Shown: in pieces, positions 12,401-25,503 of the stretch
How positions within the stretch are numbered: the first letter of the stretch is position 1
How the letters are laid out: every line of letters begins with the position of its first letter
From: Edolisoma coerulescens
Lineage: Eukaryota; Chordata; Aves; Passeriformes; Campephagidae
Assembly (NCBI GenBank): GCA_013397115.1
Contig: VWZW01005536.1
Coordinates: forward strand, 144,557-208,556
DNA length: 64,000 nt
Direction of reading: 5' to 3'
Made by a program: the position numbers and the translations under genes
Notes under the pieces: generated by a model
What the model was told of the DNA's origin: nothing
What the model saw: only the letters and a program-made list of their open reading frames with translations
Databases searched by the model: none

Positions 12401-15400
12401 TTTAGTACAACAAATTCTGCTCTGTGTAGAAAGGTTATTTGCCAGGTATAGTAAATCTTCCCTCTGCTGCTGAGTTGAGAGCTTCTCAGAGAGCATTTCC
12501 ATGTGCCCACATGAGGTGAGGTGGATACAGATTGCCTTCCCGTGAGGTTTGAACTGTGTGTGCTTGCCCCTCATTCCTGTGTGCCCTCTCCCTCCTGGGT
12601 TTGTGTAGGTTATGAAGAGCACATGTTGTGCTCAGCTTCATAGGAATGTGTTCTTGCTTGAGTTGGTGAGTTCTCTTTGGAGACTCTGATTAAGAACTAA
12701 AGTTGTCCAGAAGACAATGAGTCATGTCCTGCTGTCTGTTCTACATGTCCACATCTGACTTTGTCCCTTTTTTCTCTTCTTTTACAATCACACTGTAATG
12801 ATTCAGTCTAAGGCTTGCCGTACCTTCCCTGTTAAAAGTTTCCAGTTGACATTTTCTTCTCCTCTCAAAGGACTTGTTTCCTGTTCCAGAATAACTCCCA
12901 GTGCTTCTGGTCAATGAGAAACACCTGCCAACCTGACACTGAGGAAAAGCTTCACAAAGGACCCTTTCCCACAGTGTAGTACTTAATCCAGTTGTGGGAG
13001 AGATGAAGTATTGTCATGCTATCTTCAGTTATCAGGAAGGTCCTAAAAGGCTGATTCTAAATATTAAAGGCTTTGAGCCTGAACGAATTGGTCAAGTAAA
13101 CACAGAGAAACTCATCTGGAGTCTTTCTGGCAGTGCAGTGTGATTTTTGTCTGTCTTTCATCTCCGACTGTCCTAGATATGCAGGTTTTTGGGTAAAGCT
13201 GTGCTATGGTTTGGTGGTGGCAAGAAGGCTCCAAGCCAGCTTCCATGGCCGGTGTGCCTGTAGCACTGTGCTTTTAATCACACATTTTGAGTCATCTACA
13301 CTGCAAGACTGAGCCTGGGTTAACCCCGCATGGGAGAAGATTGTGGTTGAATTTGTGACGGAAGTAATTTTCAGGTCCTGCATTAACAAATAGGCACAAG
13401 CCAAGTGGAGCCTGCAACGTTCTGCTTCCATGCAGACAAGTCTTGTTTGTCAGAGGCATTCAGAGTTGTGATTTGAGGTTAGGGAATTTATGGAAAAGGA
13501 ATTATGGTGGTCATAAAACGGGACTTAGCCGTACTTATTCATCTGTAACAGTGCAAGCATGCTGCTTCTGTTTTTTCTTCTGGAATCAAGTTCAGTGAGC
13601 TCACTTTAATAACCTGGCCAGGATGAAGGGTTAAATACATACACCCTGCAGAGCTGCTGAACTCTTAAGACCTTGGGGACTTTTTCAGCCTAGATGAGAT
13701 CCATAGGTTATCTGAAACTATTAAAGACCTCTTCTTCTCCAGCTGGCTGTAAAGACACTGCCATTACTGAGTAACCTGGTGGGATGTGCCACAACTGTTC
13801 CCTGAAGAAGAAGAGGTGGAAACATGCTGAACAGATTAGAAGGCTCATCTGAGAGCAAGTCCTTGCTGAGTGGTGTATCACAAAGTGAATACAGCTTTTA
13901 AATCTGGAACACATGGCCTCTGTCTTGATGCTATGCAGGCTGACATTTGAACAGCATCACCATGCCTAAGTCTACATTACATTTTTCTTTAATAAATAGG
14001 TAGAGAATCAAAAGGAGAAATCAAAATGACTTCCAGAGATTTGTAGAACATTAGTGTCTTCACAATAGGCTTTGAAAATAGGTATGAATTTTCTTTTCAG
14101 TGGGGAGAGAATAAAAGGTAGACATCAGACTTGGAATTGTTGATCTTCCTAGGCCCCATTCCATGTTCCAAGAGGCCCTGTTTTTTAAGTTGCCTCCTTC
14201 TCAAGCCTTTTAATGCACAAGTCTTTTCCCTCTGTCCATCGCTGACACGGACAGCACATCTGTCAGGCCACGCTGAACAAACCAGTGGGTTCAGATCATT
14301 ACCTGAATAGTGAACCATCTTCCCTGTGCCTTGGCTGCAGGGTTGGGGTGTAGGGCTTCCCTCCCTGCGTGCTCCGCAGGCAGATCGTAACTTCTCTTCA
14401 GTGTTTTCTTCTCTCATGGATCCTCATAGGAGGAGGCTTTGGGCACGTTCTGTCAGCCCAGCAGAGTTCCCAAAGCATTATGTCCCATATTGAATCCCGA
14501 GGTGTCTGTCACTCAGCAGTGAGTGCTGTCTCCACTGCCACAGATCTGCCAAGAGCGGATCGAGGCGTGCGGAGGAAAAGCTGTTTGGAAAAAATAATTT
14601 TAAAAAGAGCCTCGCATAACAGCTCTGGATTCAGGACCTTAACAACTTCATAAAAGCTTGTTGCTGGTGTTGTAAAACTCTAATACACAAGTTCATTCCA
14701 CATAAGAACACGGCTGTAAGTTTTTAGCTCCAGATGCCAAAGAATGATCCCAGCCTGTTTAAAATGTGTTAAGCTGCAACATGCTACATAAGTTAATACC
14801 AGCTTTTTACTTTTTACCTTTTCTGCTTGGGGCTGTGCCAGTGCCAGTCACTTACATACTCCTTTACCTTGATTCACTGTAGGAGATGAGGCTGCCAAGC
14901 CAGATATTTACCTTGGGAACACACTTTCTTATCCTGTAGCTTTTCATCAGCCACAGCTAAAGAAAAGATTTATGGACTTTGTAACACTAAGATTATTTAA
15001 GTCACTTGTTAGCCAAAAATAATGTAAAGACATACAGTGCTTGTTTCAAAAAAGTTTGTAATTAGGAGCCCATACTTTGCTCTGATTTACAATGTAAGCT
15101 TGGTATCCAATTAGCAATAATAGTGTTCTTTTAACTAAAACACATATCCTTCCAGAATTATGCAGACTTTCCAATTACTGCGCTATGATGAAATTATAGC
15201 TAGAGACTCATAAAGTTGTGCATAGTTTATAAATGCAATATATTCTTAACTACCTTGCTGTACAGTATATACTAGCAGGGCTCATATGTTCTTTGTGTTA
15301 TGGAGGCTTGTTAAAAGGCACATATAAGATTATTGAAAAAATATGTCAAATAATATTTATGTACTTAGTACCATTGTGATAGGCTGTTACTGGTCTTTCT

Positions 15401-18400
15401 GATTAACACTTCTGGTCAGATACAGCACGATCGTGTGCCTCAATCTCTAAAATTCAAAAAGCCATTTAGAAACTTAACTTCAAAGCACCTGGAAATGTAA
15501 ACCCTTGAGGGTTACTACTTGCTTTATTTTTTAGCTTGTCATTATGATATTCCCTTTGTTTTTCATAAAAGGAGAAAAGCTTTTGCTGATTTTTAAAGCA
15601 ATTGTAGTGCCTCACCAGCTCATATACAGCATCTCCTCATGCTTTTCTATAGCTGAAGTCAGAGCTGCAGCTGTTTTTGCTGGTGTGGGAGCAGACAGAT
15701 AATCAGAAATGATAAATGTTGTCCTATAGTTCAAATCAACAATAAGAGAAAAGGCTTCCAAAGTGCAGAACAACTTTTAATTACTGTCTGGCCAGTGGGA
15801 GAGGGCAGAGAGGAGCTCCTTGCTCTGCTTGTAGCAATTCCTTTCCAGCCCTTCTGCAGAGGATTATTGATGAGAAAACCATGTCTTTTGGAATGGGGCA
15901 ATGACTAAGGCCTGTCCAACACTGTGAAAGTGTTGGTAACACTTAATGAGATGACTAAGCAGGCTGCTCCAGGGCTTTTGCAATTTATTTATTATTATTA
16001 TTTATTACCCAGAGTTTGCTGAGGACTACTAGTCCCAGAAGGAAACTCCCATTCAGCTCGCAGAAGAATGCTGGGGAAAATGGCATGGATAGAGTCTAAG
16101 AGGAGAGTGTGTGCATTGTATTCTCTGTGACAAGTATGAATGACTGTATGTGTATAATCTTGCATTATACATATTGCATTATAATTCAGGTTTGCTATTA
16201 CTGTTCATTAAAAATTATTTCAACTTTGCCAAAACCTTTTGAGCTCTGTATGATGAGAATGGACAAGGAGAGGATTCAGTGAGGATGACTCGGGCTGTTG
16301 TTATTGTCGGCTCTGTGACTTGTCCCATCTCACCCTCCTCTTCCCCAGCCCCTTAGCAAGGCCTGGTGTGGGACATGCTCTGTATCAGGTTTTGGGGGAG
16401 AGGTTTTTATTCCTGGGGGATGGAAAAGGAAAAAATAGATTTTTAGGTGGGGACAATGCCAAGCCCTATGTGGTACCTCCCCTATCCTCAAAGAAAGGAA
16501 GGAGGAACAGGCTGCCCTGTCAGCACCAGTTGCAAGGCCCTGCTTTAGGGCAGTTACATGGCTTTGCAGTGTAATATGGATCAAGAGATTAGAATTAAAA
16601 GAAAAACTGAGTAACCCATGAATCTCCAGAGAGCTTGCTCTTTCTTAAAATCTGTCCTTATTTTTACAATTCTTCTAACTTAATAAGTGAGGCATCTTCT
16701 TTAGTGTGAGTCATTTAGGGGGACAGTTTGGGTTCTTCAAGTTTTGAGGCTATTTTAATTTCTCAGGCTATTCATTGTCTGCATTTGCTTTGTTTCATTT
16801 GGTTTGGTTTTCATTCGAGCTCTCAGTTCTATATAATATAAAAGCACTCAGAGCTGTATAAATTATGGCCCAAGATGCCTCAGGGGAGTTGGTAGTGAGT
16901 TACAGCACTGTGTGCATACAGTGTCTCAGCTGCTCCGATTTACTGGTCCAAGTGGAAGAGGCTGAGAATCATTCCAGCTTCAGGAGTGCCTGACGGCTGA
17001 TGGCACTCGGTGCAGTCGGTAAATCCAACCTGTGCAGACAGGGATTCCTGCTGCCAGACTGCCCTGGCACACCCACCTGAGGTGTGGGGCTGATGGACAT
17101 GGAAAACTTGATTGCAGCATTTCAGGGTAACCTTAAGAATTGTCTCCTTTTTGGCCCTGGGATGGCTGCCTCCAGAACCATCCTGTGAAATTTCTGGAAC
17201 TGGCAGCCAAAGTCTTGGTTGTTCCCAGTGCCACCCACTGCTCAGCCTCCTCCCTGACCACCCTGGAATTTGTCTCTGACTCTCTCTGCAGGTTTGGCTC
17301 TACCAGGGAAAGGGACTTATTTGAGAAGAACACACTTGGGTCATGTCTGCTCTACAGCCAGCTGGTCTCAGTGTGCCAAATTAAGTTCTCCAATACCCTG
17401 GAATCAGAACAGTGCAAGCAGGATGGAGAAGAGACAGAATATTAAGTGCCAGGGGAGCAGTCAGGACAGGGCAAAGGCAGATTTAGGGTAGGTGGGGTCC
17501 AGGCTGCACAATGATAGGCATCCAACAGCTGTGGAAAACAATAACAAATGGATAAAAGAAAGATTTATGGGAAGATGGTGTGTGCAAATTGGGGCATCAG
17601 AACTGCATTAGTTCCTATTCAATTATCTGTTGAAAACCTCAACAACACAAGACAGGCCTTCACTTCAAAGGCCTTAGGTCAGCTGAGGAGCTGTGCTCCG
17701 TGGCCGGTGCCTGGAGAACGGCAGAGGCTCCTCGCAGCTGGGAGCGTGGCCGTACCAGCAGTATGGAAGCACTTTTACATTCATGCTTGCAAATATTTAC
17801 ACATTAGGTCATGGCAATTAGGAATAATTAGAGTGGAATGTACCTTGTGTTCACGGAGCCAGGAACTGGGCCCATGTCATAAACACTGAGTTTATTTCTG
17901 CTCACACTCGGCAGGGTAGGACACGGAGTTTGTGGTGCCTTCCCAGGGCTGCTGCCAGTGCAGGCACACAGTCCTGGGGTACAGGTGCTGCTGGGAATCA
18001 TGCTGGAGGCTTAAAGCTCAAATGCAATTTGGGGTCTTGAGCTATGCGTTGTGACCCCGCTCCAAGGCTGTTCAACTGCAATTTATTTTTTTCATATTAT
18101 CAAATAATTTGTTGAGTGATACCAAATACTCCCTCCTCGCTACCCAGGAGCAAGGTTTGCCTTCTCACAGGAATACATAAGAAGCCTTTTTGTCAGTACT
18201 GTTCCTCCTAGCCTTTCTAGAAGAAAAACTGCTACAAATGAAAGTCAGATTTAAGAATAACAGTGGAGGGGATTTATGTACTGGCTAGCAAAGGGTCCAG
18301 AGAATTACAGTGATCAGTTTTGCTGGTGAGGTTGTAAGTGGCACTGAAACTGCTCTGGTGTGGAAAGCATATCCTTGATACCCCCTAGGTGTGCTTTGCA

Positions 18401-21400
18401 GTTGGATTGCAGTGGGAGTTGGAGATGGTACCTGAGGCAAATCTGATTTGTAGGAGCTATGGACATCCCTAGCAGCCAGGACTAACGATGGGCTGCTTTT
18501 GCTTTGCCTGGACCACAGCTCCATTGTTGCTTCACAGTGTTGTGGGGCATCGTTACTCATAATTGTTCATAAATCTGGTGATTAAAAATGACAGTGCACA
18601 TAAACTGCTTTTTAATACTTTGTATTTATACCAAGCTATTTATTAATTATGTGACTTGCCAACATATTATTACTTCACCTTAATTAGTGCCTGGCAGTGC
18701 GTTAATCACTCCTCTGCCACTGCACCTCAGGGCTCTCTTTAATTGCCATTGGCTTTCTCCCATGTTTGCTGTTAGCATGTGCTTGGTGATCTCTGGTTTT
18801 GGGACCCTGGGGACAGGACATTGTTGAGGAGGTTGAAATGATGTGTTTTGTGGACAGTTTTAGCACAGGAGCTCAGTGCTGATGCAGCAGTTGTGAAGGT
18901 CACCAAACCGGGTGAGATGCAGGGACAGGTCAGATCCTCACCTGCACCAGAAGTGCCTCGGCAGCACTGCCAGCACCAGCCTACATCTGACTGACCCAGG
19001 CACGTGGAAGCTCCACATTCCCATAGATTCCCTCACTCCCCAAAGGAACAATGGCCTGGGGCTGTGCAGCTGTGCCTGAAGGGTGACAGTTAACAACAGG
19101 ATAATCAAAATCAACTGTGCCTTAATACTGTAAAGTACTTCCCTGGCTTGGGGAATTAATTGCTGACTCCTCTTAATGTTAGGTGTGTTTTGAAGCTGGA
19201 CAGTGATGTGAGTAGACTGTGTAGTTTTAAAGTGAATCCAGTCTTTAGAGATAGTTGAAATCTCCAGCTACCATGAAATATGTTGTCACTTCAATTACAG
19301 TTGCAAGTACCTCTCTCTTACTTGTTTCCTGTAATACCAGACAGACTAGGTAAATATATATCTTTTTTAATGAAGCACAATATAGTTTTTAAATGGTTTA
19401 TATCAAATTGTTTCCAGTTTCTTATAAACTCCTGATTTCTAAATATCTCATTATTTGTTCCATATGTTCCACTGAAGTCATTGTTACCAGTACAGCAGAA
19501 AATACATAAATAATCTAGTAATTTAACATAAGTTTGTGATTTTTCTTAAGTTACTGTCAATCAAATATCATTAGTATAAACTGAAATCAAAGCAGAGCCA
19601 AAATCTGTAATTAAATCATGGAGGATGTACTGAGACAATGAGAAAATCAGGAGTGCTCTCGCAGGCTGTTCCACACAACTCTCACTGTGTGTGTTGGGAG
19701 AGACCACAGAAGTCTGGAAGGAGGGAGTTTTGCATGACAGTGACTGTGCTGTTGTCAAACAGGTTTCTAAGTACAGTCATGACAGTTGGTATTAATCCAT
19801 TAATTGTGTTTGGTTTTCACTTAAGCAAAATATCCCGTGCTATATGAGGGACTAAAACCAGCTCATTGTGGTGACATAATAAGAAAAGTAAAAAATGGTT
19901 GTGGAAGGTGCTCCCAACCTGCTGTTTGAACCTGATGAGAACAAGGCAGTGTTGTAGAAGGTCTCTGTTCAGTGAAAAAAAAGTCACAGAATGGAGTTAG
20001 CAGAAGAGTCAAGTTATGCTTAATGAAAAACTTCAGCATTTCCTGAACAAAGAATGCCCTTATTGCCCAATGCAATATACAGCTTTTTTCTTGTTGTCTC
20101 CCCTCCCTCCTTTATCAGTAATGAAAGAAGGAAAAGGAGGAAGAGCAGATGGTAAGAAGAAAAATTTGGAGGAGGAAAATGGGGAGGGAAAACAGCACAG
20201 AATATCTAAAAGTTTTTAGAAATCCTTTTAGAAGCATTTAGAAAAATCTAGAAAGTATAAACATTTTCCGATTTGGGAAAATGTAATTTTACATCAGAGA
20301 TGGAAAAGAAAAAGCACACCACTCCAGGCACTAAAAATGTCAGTTCTCACAATGAATGCAAGATACCACTGATGAGAATTATTTATGTGACAAGCATTCC
20401 TTTTTTTCCCATTAAATACATTTTTCCAGGCTTTGAAGGTGCCTTGGTTAATAGTACATCACTTTGTCTGACATGGTTTTCATCAGTCTCTGTGTCAGTA
20501 CACCAGCTAACAAACCCAACTGTGCTTGTGAATCAGATCAGCAGTTCCAGCTGCCTTTAAACCTGCATGTTTTCTCCTCACCAGGCTGTGCTGTTGCCCT
20601 TGTGCCCATCTTTGATTTTGGTCAGTGCAGAGGTGTTTTCAGACAGGCCATGTATGTAGGGATTATCCTAGTGAAGTAATTGCATTACTTTTGGTCTGTG
20701 GCTAGGAACCCTTTCCCAGTTTTCCGTGATGACAAGGTTCTCCGTTCAACTCAGGTGAAAATCCTAGGCAAATTTAGTGTATTCCCAGTATAGCTTTTAT
20801 ATTGCCAAGTTCATGAAACAGCCAATTTAATCACATCATGAACACTCATCTGTTACTTGGTTATTCTCTGTTAGGATTTTCTTCTTTCCAGAATTTTCTG
20901 CCTCTTCTGAATCTCCACTTTTCTTCACGAAGCCTTGCCCTGCACACGGCAGTTCACAGTCACCCTGTGGGCAGTCACTGAGGGGTGGCAGGGAAGGACA
21001 TTTCTGCTGCCAAGGTGGAAAGCCAGAGGCCAACAGTCGGCTTCAGCACCACGGGGTAAACCAGAGATCTGAGAGGGAGATAGGTGTTCCCTGAGCACGA
21101 GCACAGAAATCAGAGCAGGGGGCAAGACACGATGGAGAACACAGAGTTCCAGTGCCCGGAGGTGGAGGTGGGAGGTGCAGCTGTTTCAGTGATTCCACAA
21201 GTCCCTCTGGGAAGCCAAAGCGATGCTGAAGAGGAGGAGGAGGAGGGGATGAAGCTGAACTTCACCAGGCAAGGGCAAAGCAGCATGTTAGGGCTGCTGC
21301 AGTGATGGCTCTTCCCGTGTTTCTGCTGCAAGCTCCATTTTTCAGGGGTTTATAACTTGCTCATAAAAATTTACTGCAAGCTATAATTTGGCACACAGGG

Positions 21401-24189
21401 TTCCAGGCTGAGAGCATACTGCTTTCCTTATTTAAACTGCATCTGGTTTATTGACAGGCCTGTTTTCAGATTGCAAAAGAGTGACGAGTGAAATAGAAAT
21501 CTAATTGTTTCAGAAACTCTTTTCCCTTTTTTAGAACTCTCTAGCCCCCAAACAGCTTTAAACATCTACTGGTGCCTTTGAGTATTAAAAAGAATTAAAA
21601 GTAGTTAAGAAATTCATGTTTAAATAGTGGCTACTGTGCATATTGAGGAGTTATACCTACAGTGTATAGCATCTTTCAGCCTGAATAATCCCAGTGCAGC
21701 TTTCCAGCCTTCTAAAACACAGCTGAAACAGAAATACAGGCAGGATAAAAGGGAGCAGTTAATAATGTAGACCTGTATAGCAGAGCTGATTGTGATTTGG
21801 GCCAGGCCATTATATTTAGTGCATCTGCTCTTGCAAAAGACACCAGAGATCCTGTGGATCAGATGTTCAGGTACTTCCTTTCTCTTCTGGAGAACACAGG
21901 TAGGAATGAAAGTGATTTTGCAATTGCAGCTTAAGCCATTGCTGTATCAAAGCTTCTGATTTGAAATCTCAGTCATGGAGATATGGTTCATATCTTTTAA
22001 CCAGCTCTACTTAATTCTGTTAAGTAAAAATATGCTGAATATGTGTCCAGGTTTGCAGATGATCCTTGCTTATGTTTGAGAACTTGGCCCTGAGCAGGTT
22101 GATGTTTCACCTACAGAAGAAATGTCTGAACAAGCAAAAGTGTTTTGGGGTGGTTAATTTGATTTTTCAGTATCTAAGCCAATGGGAAATGTTATCTTTC
22201 TTGACAAAATACACTTCTGAAAACATATCCAGAATGCTTCTGTAATATCTTGCATCCATACTGTGATAATGTGAGAGGAGGGGAGATTGGCATTTTATGA
22301 ATTCACCTGGTGGGACCTTCTAGTGGTTTTTCTGGACCTGTTGAAAAGCTGTTTGATGTTCATCACTGTCTTAGTGGTGACTCAGGGGCTTAGGCTTGCT
22401 AGATAAATCCTATGTCAGATTTGAATTTTTTGTGGGGAATGTCACAAAACTGTCAGGTCTAAGTCTTCCTCCTTGCACCCAGAAAAATGAATTTTACAAT
22501 CCAAAAGATGCTTTTGCTGGGTATTTGTAGCCTCATGAAGCATAAAACTATATTTCTTGTACCTCCCATCCTGACTGATCTCACCCTTTCGAGATTTGTC
22601 TTGGCTAATTCAGGACTCCTGTTGCACTCTTGGGGATACAAGTTTGAATTCTTTTTTAATAGAAAAGGTTTGACTACATAGGTACAGACCAAAAAGACCA
22701 AGCAGAGGAATTTTCAGCCTGTGTGTGGTCACAGTACTTGAGCAAATCAAGTGGACAAATTACTCTGCTGCCATATCTGTTTCTCTTGGCAGAACTCTGA
22801 CAGTCTTCTGGCCTCCCCTGCAAGTGTCCTCCACTGTTTGTGATCAGATTGACTTTGCAGATTGTGTGTGCGTAGGGATTCGCCTCCTAATCTGCATGGC
22901 TGACTTTAGAGAGGCTCTTCTTGAAAGGTAATAAATTACAGATGGAGTGGTCTCTGCAGATGCACTGGGGAATGATCTGGGTGCTTGCTGTTTGTTCACT
23001 CAGGGACTGCTACTGCAGAGAGGTTATATGGACTGAGCCCTTGGCACTGAGGCACTGGAGAGAACATGGAAGCTGGTACAACTCAGCGCTGTGGGAGGTG
23101 AAACGAAAAATCACAACTGTTCTCACAGAGTGCCCCACGCTCTGCACCATTTCTGTGCCACCTCCCAGCTCCTCTGGTCTCTTTGGGAGGAAGCTGCTTG
23201 AGGAGGGAGGGTCAGGCAGCACTGGAGAGGCAGAGAAAAGCAGAGAAGCGGGACAGAATGGGCATTGTGTGGCTGGGGCTGTCATTGCCCAGGGGTTGAG
23301 GGAGTGTAGAGTGAATGAGAGTGATGAGAAATTATTGTTTTAAAATCAAAAGAAATTAAATGGCACAGAATTCTGCTTACAGAGTTGAGACTGCCCAGTG
23401 GCTAAACTTAGACCTTTGAGATTTAAGACACGAGGAATTCCAGTGCTGATTATCCAGCCCTAGTTCACTCTTTTCAGGTAAGAGAGGACAGGGAAGTGCA
23501 GTCCCTTAGCAGTCTTGATCTCTGTAGCCACAGGAGGATTTCACTGCAGATGTACTTGGGAGTCTCAGGTGTTCAACACCACCCTCCCCTTATTTTATTA
23601 ACAAACAGAATAAAACTAAAAACTTGCCAACATGCAGCTCAGTTAACTTGGAGCTACAGTTACCTAGTGACAACTTGCTGTCCTCTTCTGGAATATTCAG
23701 TTCAGGTAAGCACAAGCTTCTGAAAACGATGGGAGAAGGAGTTGATATAAACTGGACTGAGAAAGTCCATGGCTCACAGATGCCAGCACAGCCTGAGCCG
23801 TCCTGCAGGAGCTGGCAGGAGCCACTGGGCATTGTCTGCCTGCCTTCCCTCTGCACAGCTGACAAGCTGAGAAGGTCCATTCCCACAGTGAAAGGACGTG
23901 GTCAGTGTTACCTTTGCCAGCCTCTCCTCTTCTCCCCAGCCAGCGCAGCACTGGAAAGCAGGCAGCAGCTGCAGCTGTGCACGGGGCTTGCCTTCCTTCA
24001 GGACTGAGCTGTGTGAGCAGGGATGTCCCAGCCTCTTCCTGCCTGGGATGCTCAGCAGGTGGGCAGCGTGTGAGTGTTACCTGCACATATAAACCAGCTG
24101 CTTAAAACAGCCCCGAGGGCACAGGCATAGGTTTGAGACATCATGTTGAGGTCCCAGGGTTCATTTTCATGGGCAAACCTCAGCCTTTG

Positions 24190-24351
24190 TATACCTGACA
24201 AGTACAGGTGGCTTCAGCTCATTGTAGCTCAGCTCACTTGCATTTGCTCCAACAGAAAAGCACATTCTGCATCAAGAATTCTGAGTGGGACTTCCAGTGT
24301 TATGGGCCACTGCATAGGGAGGGCAGAGACAGGATGGCTTTGCTGAGCACT
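24190..24351 (+). repeat. Copy A of a diverged ~160-bp duplication
   Basis: This block aligns along its full length, with small indels, to 25344-25503. Shared segments include GACTTCCAGTGTT, CAGGGAGGGCAG or its AGGGAGGGCAG variant, and GGATGGCTTTGCTG. By eye identity is about 70%. Flanks outside the block do not align clearly. I do not recognise it as a named repeat family. Confidence 0.75.
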
Positions 24352-25343
24352 TTTTTTCTGGTTTTCAGAATATGAATTTTTTTCCTCTTGGCTTTGCTCT
24401 TCAGGCGATGCTGAGAAGAAAGCACTGAAAGAGTTTGTCAGCAAATACTAGGGCCACACAGAATGGTTTTTATCTGCAAAGATTTATATTGGGGTAATGA
24501 GATGCTCTCTCTCCCTGTGTTACTGAATGGAATGATAAATATCATCAGGACTTTTTTTTTTAATTTAGCAAATGTTTCTCATCTGCATCTACTAGTGGAT
24601 GGGAAGCCTAATGTCTGTGTACCTGTGAAAATGTAAGCTCTTGAAAGTGAATGGAAACTGTAGTAGTAACAACCACTTTTATTTATATTGAGTCTAATTT
24701 CAACAAGTCTGAGATTCACCAAGGCACAGGTCAGGAATACAGTGTCTGTGGAACACTGCAGGGCATGGAGACTTCTGGCAGTTCAGGGTGGGAAGAGAGA
24801 GATCATACAGAGCTAAGCAAGGATAAGAGCATTAAGCAGGCTGCAGTTTTACTGTATAATTGGTGTTTATTTAAGAGATTGGGAAATGATTCCCTGTGCT
24901 TTCGATTAGCACCCTGCAACCTTGGCTGGACTAGGCCATTGCTACTCCAAACAGTTTCACAGTCCATGGGCTTTCAGCAGCAAACATGGTTTAAAATGCT
25001 TTCCCTGGCTGTTTATTCATGCACCAGGGTTTGAATGTTGCTGTCCCTCCTTTCCATTTGTCTTATGGGATCCACAGTTTGAGTTGAACAGACGTGATTA
25101 AAATTGATGTTCTCTGGTTTTGAGTCTGGGAAAGTCCCTGGTCTGGTTCACAGCATGACTCTGCAAACACTTGCCATGACTGAGCTGAAGGCATGCAAAA
25201 CAATGGAGGAATGAGCAAAAAAGGGTAAAAACAAGGGCAAGAATTTCTGAAGGCAGTATTGGTACCTAAATGCCTGCTTTGTGACACTGGGCCCTGAGCT
25301 GAGGTGCTGAACACACCTATGATGGGTTTTGGTCATCCTCTGG

Positions 25344-25503
25344 ATATGTGACAAATACAGCTGACTTCAGTTCAGTGCAGCTCATCCAAGCTGTATTTGC
25401 TCTGAGAGAAAATTCCACATTCAGCACTGTTCAGTGCTGGGTGTGACTTCCAGTGTTGGGACAGGGCAGGGAGGGCAGTGATGGGATGGCTTTGCTGGGT
25501 GCT
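25344..25503 (+). repeat. Copy B of a diverged ~160-bp duplication
   Basis: This is the partner of the block at 24190-24351, in the same orientation and about 1.15 kb downstream. It contains GTGACTTCCAGTGTTGGG and GGGATGGCTTTGCTGGGTGC. It is either an old local duplication or two copies of an unrecognised interspersed repeat. Confidence 0.75.

Noticed and set aside
21229..21246. GAG/GGA trinucleotide run as a coding poly-Glu tract
   Set aside because: It lies in a short open frame without other support and looks like a simple intronic repeat.
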